The notes beneath the pieces were generated by a model that saw only the letters and a program-made list of their open reading frames with translations, made no database searches and had not been told where the DNA came from. 64,000 nt of DNA. It comes from Verrucomicrobiota bacterium (lineage in GTDB: Bacteria > Verrucomicrobiota > Verrucomicrobiia > Limisphaerales > UBA9464). Shown piece after piece: positions 57,834 through 64,000 of the stretch (the stretch's first letter is position 1; every line of letters starts with the position of its first letter). Location: positions 62,001-126,000 of the forward strand of contig CANGKZ010000001.1 in the NCBI GenBank assembly GCA_947454705.1, written 5' to 3'. The position numbers and the translations under genes were made by a program.

Positions 57834-60608
57834 ATGAGCTCCCCTACCACGTCCTCCAAACCCGACTACCTCGAGTTGGGCTTCCAACAAATTGAACGCG
57901 AGATCCGCTGGCTGGCGGATGGACTCGCCGAGGTGTTGGCAGGCCTGGGCGAGCCAGAGCTGGCACAACAAATTCCCTGGCGGACCGACGCGGGTGCCGC
58001 GCCCGTGGCCACCAAGGCCTGTCCTCCGCGCCTGGGTCTGGCGATGGCCATGGCGTTCCAATTGCTCAACACCGTCGAGGAGCACGTCGCGGAGACGGTT
58101 CGTGCGCTGCGTGAGGACGCCGAGGGGCTGGCGAGCGAACGCGGCCTTTGGGCGGATCAACTTCAGGCGCTCCAGCAATCTGGGGCAACTCCCGCGGAGA
58201 TTCTTCAGGCGATGCGCGAAGCCGTGGTGGAGCTGGTGTTCACCGCTCATCCCACCGAGGCAAAGCGAACCGCCGTGCTGGAGCAGCACCGCGAACTGAT
58301 GCAGTTGCTTCAGCGGATCGGTCAGGGAATGGGACGCGAACGCCTGCGATCCGAATTGGTTCCCCTGCTCGAGCGGCTCTGGCGCACGGGCGAGATCCTG
58401 TTGCAAAAGCCGTCGGTCGCGGATGAACGGCGCAACGTGTTGAACTACCTGCGCGAGGTGTTGCCGCCGGTGGTCCCCGAGTTGGACCGCCGATTGGACC
58501 TGGCCTGGCAGCGCGCAGGATTTTCCCCGGCCCAGCTGGCGGAGCCCGGATCGCGTCCGGCCCTGCGGTTCGGAACGTGGGTGGGTGGCGATCGCGATGG
58601 TCATCCGGGAGTCACCGCGGAGGTGACCGCAGAAACCCTCGAACGGCTTCGGGCCAATGCGCTCGTGGTGCTGCACCGACAGTTGACGCGACTGGCGGGC
58701 AGGTTGCCGCTGTCGGACTGGATCCAAACGCCGCCGGCGAGCCTTCTTGCGTTGCGCGAGCGATGCATCGCGGCGGCCGGTGAACTGGCCGGACCGATCG
58801 TGCAGATGCATCCGGGTGAACCCTGGCGGCAAACCGTGGAACTCATGGCGGCGTGCCTCCCGGTGGAGTTACACCCGGGTCAGCTGGCGCAGGTTCACGG
58901 ACGTCGGGGCGGGTATCGCGAGCCGTCGGAGCTGGATCGCGATCTGGTGATTCTTCACGCCACCTTGACCGAATGTGGTGCAGGCCGGATTGCTGATCAC
59001 GAGATCCTTCCCGTGCGCCGCATCGTGGCCACGTTCGGATTTCATCTCGCCGCACTCGACGTGCGACAGAACTCCGCTTTTCACGATCGGGCGATTCGTC
59101 AGCTCCTCATGGCTGCGGGAATCGACGCGTCGCAATGGGAGGAATGGTCCGAGACGGAACGGCTTCGTTTGCTGGAGCGGGAGATCCGTTCTCCGAGGCC
59201 CTTCCTGCATCCCTCGGCATCGGCCGGACCCGAGGCGGATGCGGTGTTGAAGACGTATCGCGTGCTCGCGGCGCACCTCGCCGAGTTTGGACCGGACGGC
59301 ATCGGGGCGTTGATCGTGAGCATGACGCGGAGCCTGTCGGACCTGCTGGGCGTGTACGTGCTTGCGCGCGAGGCGGGGCTGCTGCGGCTCTTTCCCGAAG
59401 GCATGGTGTGTCTGCTGCCGGTGGTACCGTTGCTCGAGACCGTGGACGACTTGGAGCGTGGGCCGGAGATTCTGCGGATGTTCCTCGAGTTCCCGGTCAC
59501 CCGCGCGAGTTTGCAATTCCAGGCGCGTCGCGCTGGGGGATCCGCCGGACCGCGTCAACAGGTGATGATCGGCTACTCGGATTCGAACAAGGATGCCGGA
59601 ATCATCGCCAGCCAATGGGCGTTGCAACGCGGGCAGGCCCGCATTGCCGCGGTGGGCGAAGCCGCGGGAATTCCGATCCAATTCTTCCACGGTCGCGGCG
59701 GGACGATCAGCCGCGGTGCGGGTCCGACGCATCGGTTTCTTGAGGCGTTGCCCGCCGGCTCGCTGCGCGGGGCGATCCGAATCACGGAACAGGGCGAAAC
59801 CATCGCGCAGAAGTACGGCAATCCGGGAACGGCGCGGTACCATCTCGAACTCCTCATGGCCGGTGTCACCGCGGCCACCCGGCGTCACCGCCACAGCGCC
59901 CCGTTGGATCCGGCGCTCATTCCCCTCATGGAGAAGCTCGCCTCGGATTCGCGCCGCGAATACCGCGCGCTGCTGGAAACCGACGGCTTCCTGAGTTTTC
60001 ATCGACAGGCCACGCCGCTCGATGCGCTGGAGAACACGCGGATCGGATCGCGTCCCTCGCGTCGAACCGGCAGCGCCACGCTCGCGGATCTGCGCGCGAT
60101 CCCGTGGGTGTTTTCATGGACGCAGGCCCGGTATTATCTCACCGGATGGTATGGCGCGGGCACGGCCCTGGGGAGTCTTTCGCCCGACGAACTTGAGAAT
60201 CTGCGCGAGCATCAGCGGTCGGTGCCTTTCCTCCGTTACCTCATCACCAACATTGAGTCATCGCACGCGAGCAGTGACCTCGAGGTGATGCGTGAATATG
60301 CTGATTTGGTGGAGGATCCCGTGTTGCGCGAACGGATCTGGAGCCGGATCGAGGCCGAGTGGCGTCGCACGCAGGAAGTGCTGCTGCGGCTGCGCGGTGT
60401 GGAATTCATCCAGAACCGTCCTCGGCTCGGCCGCACGCTGGCGCTGCGGGCCGCACCCTTGCTGCTGCTGCATCGACAGCAGATTCAGTTGCTCCGCACC
60501 TGGCGCGAACGAAGCCGTGCTGGAGATTCCGCCGGGGCCGATGCGTTGCTGCCTGAAATGCTTCTCACGATCAACGCCATCGCCAGTGGACTCCGCACGA
60601 CGGGATAA
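57834..60608 (+). CDS. ppc: Phosphoenolpyruvate carboxylase
   Basis: 924 residues from the ATG at 57834 (MSSPTTSSKPDYL); an in-frame TTG at 57747 is less likely. It matches the usual length (about 880-970). Catalytic blocks are all there: VFTAHPTEAKR with the essential His near 138, GGDRDGHPGVT, GYSDSNKDAGI near 580 and FHGRGGTISRG near 617-628. The C-terminus ends GLRTTG where most enzymes end QNTG. It makes oxaloacetate from PEP and bicarbonate in the cytoplasm, refilling the TCA cycle. It stands alone, with a repeat cluster after it, so no operon link helps predict its control. It is the one clear central-metabolism gene in the window. Confidence 0.96.
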   Translation: MSSPTTSSKPDYLELGFQQIEREIRWLADGLAEVLAGLGEPELAQQIPWRTDAGAAPVATKACPPRLGLAMAMAFQLLNTVEEHVAETVRALREDAEGLASERGLWADQLQALQQSGATPAEILQAMREAVVELVFTAHPTEAKRTAVLEQHRELMQLLQRIGQGMGRERLRSELVPLLERLWRTGEILLQKPSVADERRNVLNYLREVLPPVVPELDRRLDLAWQRAGFSPAQLAEPGSRPALRFGTWVGGDRDGHPGVTAEVTAETLERLRANALVVLHRQLTRLAGRLPLSDWIQTPPASLLALRERCIAAAGELAGPIVQMHPGEPWRQTVELMAACLPVELHPGQLAQVHGRRGGYREPSELDRDLVILHATLTECGAGRIADHEILPVRRIVATFGFHLAALDVRQNSAFHDRAIRQLLMAAGIDASQWEEWSETERLRLLEREIRSPRPFLHPSASAGPEADAVLKTYRVLAAHLAEFGPDGIGALIVSMTRSLSDLLGVYVLAREAGLLRLFPEGMVCLLPVVPLLETVDDLERGPEILRMFLEFPVTRASLQFQARRAGGSAGPRQQVMIGYSDSNKDAGIIASQWALQRGQARIAAVGEAAGIPIQFFHGRGGTISRGAGPTHRFLEALPAGSLRGAIRITEQGETIAQKYGNPGTARYHLELLMAGVTAATRRHRHSAPLDPALIPLMEKLASDSRREYRALLETDGFLSFHRQATPLDALENTRIGSRPSRRTGSATLADLRAIPWVFSWTQARYYLTGWYGAGTALGSLSPDELENLREHQRSVPFLRYLITNIESSHASSDLEVMREYADLVEDPVLRERIWSRIEAEWRRTQEVLLRLRGVEFIQNRPRLGRTLALRAAPLLLLHRQQIQLLRTWRERSRAGDSAGADALLPEMLLTINAIASGLRTTG

Positions 60609-60699
60609 ACGGAGGCAGATCGCAGATGGGAGATGGGAGATCGGGAAGAGAGATGCTGGATGCTGGAGTTGGGTTCTCTGGGCCCGTGGAGTGATGGGA

Positions 60700-60770
60700 C
60701 GGGTCGGTGTTTTCTCGGCACCGGTTCCGAAAGCGGTGTCGACGCGTTGCTCTGCCACCGCACTCCAAAA
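60700..60770 (-). repeat. GGAGTGCGGTGGCAGAGCG dispersed repeat, copy 2
   Basis: Read on the - strand it matches 15568-15638 with few changes (TTTTGGAGTGCGGTGGCAGAG, GTCGACACCGC, CACCGACC). It shares about as much with copy 3, 107 bp away. Confidence 0.8.
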
Positions 60771-60876
60771 GTGGGACGGCGACTTTGGAGTGCGGCGGGA
60801 AGCGGAGCGCCACGCCGCTTTGCTCAACCGTGATCACAGAAGAGCGGACCGAGAAATTGCACGCGCAGGCGAAGGC

Positions 60877-60948
60877 ACCGGTCGGTGTTTTCTCGCACCC
60901 GGTTCCGAAAGCGGTGTCGACGCTCCGCTCTGCCACCGCGCTCCAAAG
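60877..60948 (-). repeat. GGAGTGCGGTGGCAGAGCG dispersed repeat, copy 3
   Basis: Same orientation as copy 2; CGGTCGGTGTTTTCTCG, GTTCCGAAAGCGGTGTCGAC and TCTGCCACCGCGCTCC are the shared blocks. It ends about 90 bp before the esterase gene. Confidence 0.8.
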
Positions 60949-61035
60949 GGACTTGGTTCGTGGCTGAACTGTTGCTCACGCTGCGCCTTTTTCCTTTGAA
61001 CTTTTGCCTTTCCGCGGAGCAGCGACCTAATCTCT

Positions 61036-62280
61036 ATGCACTCCATGAAGCGCCGACTGCTTGCCCTCTTCCTCGCCAGCGCCGCCTGCCTGGTGATGCC
61101 GGCGGATGAACCGAAGAATCACGATCTCGACGTCGTCACCGATGAATCCAAGGTGCCTCCGTACGAGCTGCCGCCGATTCTCGTGTCGTCGGAGGGACGC
61201 CCTATCACCACTCCCGACGACTGGTTCAAGATCCGCCGACCCCAGTTGATGTCGCTGTTCGGGAATCTCATCTACGGTGTCGTGCCCTCGCCCGAATCCC
61301 CGCTTCGAATCACCCGCACGGTGTTGAAGACGGATCCCGACTTCATGGGCGGAAAAGCGGTGCGCAAAGTGGTGCGGATCCAATTTGAAAACGCACGCGG
61401 TTCCGCGGACCTCCAGATCGTGGTGTTCACGCCGAAGGGGGCCAAGGGGCCGGCACCGGTGTTTCTGCAGACCAGTTTCTCCAACACCCGCGATGACGGA
61501 CACAATGCGAATCCCGATCGACCCGGCTTCCTGCGCAACGGAATGCCGCTCCGCGAATTCGTTCAGCGCGGATTCGGCCTGGTCGTCGTGCCCCAGGGCG
61601 ATCTTACCCGGCACAACGAAATCGAATTCCAGAAGGGCATCCATCCGCTCTTCTACCACACGGGTCAAAGTTTCCCGAAGGCCAACGAATGGGGCGTGAT
61701 CGCCGCAACCTCGTGGGCCGCCTCGCGTGCGATGGATTATCTCGAGACGGATCCCGACGTGGATGCGAAGCGCGTCGGCATCACGGGCCACTCCAAAATG
61801 GGCAAGGCCGCGTTGTGGGCCGCTGCGCAGGATCAGCGGTTTGCCTTTGTGGTGTCGGCCCAATCGGGATGCGGCGGTGCGGCCCTTTGGAAACGCAACT
61901 ACGGCGAGAACCTGGAGAAGATGGTGACCCGCTTCCCCTACTGGCTGTGCCGGAATGCGTGGAAGTTCGTGCGCAATGAGGAGGATCTGCCGGTGGATCA
62001 ACACATGCTCCTCGCCTGCATCGCGCCGCGCCCCATTTTGATCCACAGCGGCGAAGAGGATCGCTGGGCCGATCCGCGCGGCGAATACCTGTCGGCCTAT
62101 CACGCGGGCGAGGTGTACCGGCTGCTTGGCAGGACAGCATTGGCCACCGAGGCCTCACCCGCCGTGGGAACGGCGGTGCTCAAATCCGACGTCGGCTACT
62201 ACAACCGTCCCGGCGGTCATTCGGTGGAAGTGTCCGACTGGATCCAATTCCTCGAGTTCGCCAGGTTGCATTTGAAGTAG
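61036..62280 (+). CDS. Secreted CE15-type glucuronoyl esterase
   Basis: 414 residues; a signal peptide follows either Met at the start (MKRRLLALFLASAACLVMPA). The alpha/beta-hydrolase core has the CE15 nucleophile block GHSKMGKAALWA (Ser near 254), then SAQSGCGGAALWKR, HMLLACIAPRPILIHSGEEDRWADP and the catalytic His in YYNRPGGHSVEVSD near 394. CE15 enzymes cut the ester between lignin alcohols and 4-O-methyl-glucuronic acid on xylan; bacterial members are broader. The GHSKMGK variant of the GCSR-x-GK block is usual for bacterial forms. It lies 31 bp before a beta-helix gene and probably shares a message with it. Confidence 0.88.
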   Translation: MHSMKRRLLALFLASAACLVMPADEPKNHDLDVVTDESKVPPYELPPILVSSEGRPITTPDDWFKIRRPQLMSLFGNLIYGVVPSPESPLRITRTVLKTDPDFMGGKAVRKVVRIQFENARGSADLQIVVFTPKGAKGPAPVFLQTSFSNTRDDGHNANPDRPGFLRNGMPLREFVQRGFGLVVVPQGDLTRHNEIEFQKGIHPLFYHTGQSFPKANEWGVIAATSWAASRAMDYLETDPDVDAKRVGITGHSKMGKAALWAAAQDQRFAFVVSAQSGCGGAALWKRNYGENLEKMVTRFPYWLCRNAWKFVRNEEDLPVDQHMLLACIAPRPILIHSGEEDRWADPRGEYLSAYHAGEVYRLLGRTALATEASPAVGTAVLKSDVGYYNRPGGHSVEVSDWIQFLEFARLHLK

Positions 62281-62311
62281 GCGGGCTGTGTTTCTTTTTT
62301 GGGCGAATCCC

Positions 62312-63850
62312 ATGTCGTTTCGAAGGTTCATACGGTGCGCATCCGCCGTGGTGATCGGAGTGATCTCCGCATCGGCCGGCGAATGGTTTGTGTCGCCTGG
62401 CGGGGACGACGCGGCGGACGGTCAATCCGAGGTCCGCGCGTGGAAGACCCTAGCGCGGGTGAACCGGCACGTGTCCCAACACGGCTTGCATGCGGGAGAT
62501 GTCATCCGCCTGCGCGGAGGCGCGGTGTTCGAGGGCTCGCTGGTGGTGGATCGGGCCGGGGGTGGCAGGGAAGAGTCTCCTGCCCGCATCACCTCGTTCG
62601 GACGCGGACGCGCGATGATCCGCCCCGGTGCTGACACCGGTGTGCTGATTCGCGAGACCGGATGGATCACCGTTTCCGGCCTCAACCTGAAGGCCGGAAA
62701 AAATGGTCAGGGCGATGGCATCCGGTGCGACCGGATACTTGAGACGCCCAGTCGAATCTCCGGCATCACGTTGAAGGATTGCGATGCCGAGGGTTTTGCG
62801 TGGCACGGCATCATGGTGGATGCCGCGCAGCACCGCATGGGATTCGATCGCGTGCGGATCGAGAATTGCAGCACGCGCGGCAACCGGTATGCGGGCATCA
62901 TGGTGTATGGCGGAAACCAGATCGGGCGCACCGAGCGTCCGCACCGCCGCGTGGAAATCGAACGCTGTGTGGCTTCGCGGAATCCGGGCGATCCGGACCA
63001 ACTGGGCCAGCACTCCGGCAGCGGAATTCTGGTCGATGGCGTGGATGGCGGCGTGGTCCGGGAATGCGTCGCCTTCGAGAATGGCGCGGAGTGCCGGACG
63101 GAACGCGGCGGCCCGGTGGGCATCTGGGCCCATGCCTCGCGCGGTATCGTGATCGAACGGTGTGAGTCGTACCGGAATTGGTCCAGTTTGCGGGATGGCG
63201 GGGGATTCGACCTCGATGCCGGATGCGAGGATTGCGTCCTGCGCTGGAACTATTCGCATGAAAACCACGGGGCCGGATTCCTCGTCTACACCTACACCGG
63301 CGCGGCCTATTCGGATCGCGGATGCCGCGTGTATGGGAATCTTTCCTGGTACGACGGGGCGCGCGGATCCGGCTATGCGGGAATCCAGATCGGGTCGGAA
63401 ACCGGGTGCCGCATCACCGACCTCCTGGTGGCCAACAACACGGTGATCGCCCCGCCGGGATCGGTCGGAGCGCTTCGCATCTCGGGTCAGTCGGTCGGAG
63501 GACTCGTGTGCAGCAACCTGGTGGTGGCAGCGCCGCATGGAGTGCTGGCGGCGATCTCCGGGTACCAGCATCAACTGCGGTTCGTGGGAAACCGCTACTG
63601 GCGCGCGGACGGGGTGCCGGTGTTCCTCATCGACACCCAGTGGCCGATCCGTGCCCTGGCCGACTGGCGAAATTCAACCGGGCCGGACCATCGGTTTACT
63701 GCGGAGTCGGAATCCTTTGCGGATCCCGGGTTCCAACCCCTGCCGTTGTCGCCGCCGAAACGTTCTCGCTCGCGGGATCAAAAACCGTTCTGGCCAAAAT
63801 TGGACGCGAGGGCCGCCGCAGGGTTGGGGGCACCTACGCAATTGCCGTGA
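62312..63850 (+). CDS. Secreted right-handed beta-helix protein (pectate-lyase-like fold)
   Basis: 512 residues from the ATG at 62312 (MSFRRFIRCASAVVIGVISA), which opens a signal peptide; an in-frame GTG at 62288 adds eight unlike residues. The start of the mature part, GEWFVSPGGDDAADGQSE with KTLARVNRH and GDVIRLRGGAVFEG, is the usual front of DUF1565/PbH1 proteins. Beta-helix coils fill residues about 110-440, with PbH1-like turns such as RVRIENCSTRGNRYAGIMVY and GIVIERCESYRNWSSL. Such proteins bind or cut polysaccharides; I cannot assign a lyase active site. It follows the CE15 gene closely, in keeping with a shared glycan target. Confidence 0.85.
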   Translation: MSFRRFIRCASAVVIGVISASAGEWFVSPGGDDAADGQSEVRAWKTLARVNRHVSQHGLHAGDVIRLRGGAVFEGSLVVDRAGGGREESPARITSFGRGRAMIRPGADTGVLIRETGWITVSGLNLKAGKNGQGDGIRCDRILETPSRISGITLKDCDAEGFAWHGIMVDAAQHRMGFDRVRIENCSTRGNRYAGIMVYGGNQIGRTERPHRRVEIERCVASRNPGDPDQLGQHSGSGILVDGVDGGVVRECVAFENGAECRTERGGPVGIWAHASRGIVIERCESYRNWSSLRDGGGFDLDAGCEDCVLRWNYSHENHGAGFLVYTYTGAAYSDRGCRVYGNLSWYDGARGSGYAGIQIGSETGCRITDLLVANNTVIAPPGSVGALRISGQSVGGLVCSNLVVAAPHGVLAAISGYQHQLRFVGNRYWRADGVPVFLIDTQWPIRALADWRNSTGPDHRFTAESESFADPGFQPLPLSPPKRSRSRDQKPFWPKLDARAAAGLGAPTQLP

Positions 63851-63939
63851 GTCAGAGTCCGGCGGTTGACGGAAACATCGATTGAATGCCACGGAGGCTC
63901 GGAGCAGGGGGAGGTCTGAAATCCGTCCTGCATCCAAAA

Positions 63940-63957
63940 GCGCCAGAGGACTGGCGC
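63940..63957. repeat. REP-like palindromic hairpin
   Basis: GCGCCAG (63940-63946) and CTGGCGC (63951-63957) pair perfectly around AGGA. It is preceded by CCTGCATCCAAAA and followed by ACTCCACGACGCTGCCGCG. The stretch 63851-64000 holds no gene. Confidence 0.6.
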
Positions 63958-64000
63958 ACTCCACGACGCTGCCGCGACTTGGTTCACCGCGCGGCGAAAT

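Larger units (their letters stand above)
60609..61035. other. Repeat-filled intergenic stretch after ppc
   Basis: No gene is visible. It holds two copies of the GGAGTGCGGTGGCAGAGCG element (60700-60770 and 60877-60948, inverse orientation) and, between them, a related 39-bp stretch TTTGGAGTGCGGCGGGAAGC (60784-60822) that ends in CCACGCCGCTTTG. Confidence 0.75.

Noticed and set aside
63674-63964. Leftward open frame at the right edge
   Set aside because: It overlaps the end of the beta-helix gene and the REP-like hairpin and has no protein features.

Overview
The window is a GC-rich bacterial chromosome segment with about 40 protein-coding genes and no rRNA, tRNA, CRISPR array or transposase that I can see. 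Its gene content points to a member of the Verrucomicrobiota (inference). It has many secreted polysaccharide-active enzymes (sulfatases, a GH43, a CE15 glucuronoyl esterase, a beta-helix protein, SGNH and sialate-O-acetylesterase types), DUF1080 proteins, a PA14/multiheme cytochrome c, FG-GAP/ASPIC proteins, BlaI/M56 regulation and dispersed intergenic repeats. Most proteins begin with a Sec signal peptide, so much of the region works outside the cytoplasm.

Layout. 1-262 is the start of a receiver-domain protein running off the left edge. 657-7013 holds secreted glycan-related proteins. 7158-12387 is a leftward overlapping operon (YHYH-PEBP fusion, sulfatase, metallophosphoesterase). It diverges from an OmpR-type regulator and histidine kinase (12550-14564), and the gap between them has two mirrored pairs of 11-bp-spaced repeats. 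15882-21186 is a leftward block of BlaI repressor, M56 antirepressor-type protease and two proteins of unknown function, with related repeats at both ends and an inverted-repeat operator candidate. 21845-26523 has a DUF1080 protein, a TPR-thioredoxin fusion and an SGNH hydrolase. 26653-30322 is a pair of genes sharing a 17-residue YadA-head-like repeat; in the second gene the repeat is fused to a Ser/Thr kinase, a membrane segment and a LamG-like domain.

30342-44572 contains SGNH esterases, a GH43, and a rightward operon of an enolase-superfamily enzyme, a five-heme PA14 cytochrome, a ThuA-propeller protein and a 1512-residue sulfatase/LamG/sialate-O-acetylesterase fusion. A CBM6-like protein and a large FG-GAP/ASPIC protein follow.

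49582-56215 is the most notable locus: a five-gene operon for RNA repair. It encodes an RlaP-type nucleotidyltransferase, Hen1 (RNA 3'-end 2'-O-methyltransferase), a HEAT-repeat protein, Pnkp (kinase-phosphatase-ligase) and a second, divergent RlaP-type nucleotidyltransferase. Hen1 and Pnkp are known to repair RNA cut by ribotoxins and to mark the joint against re-cleavage. The flanking nucleotidyltransferase pair and the embedded HEAT protein are the less explored parts.

56357-63850 holds a putative lipoprotein, PEP carboxylase (the one clear central-metabolism gene), a repeat cluster, a CE15 esterase and a beta-helix protein. The right edge is repeat DNA.
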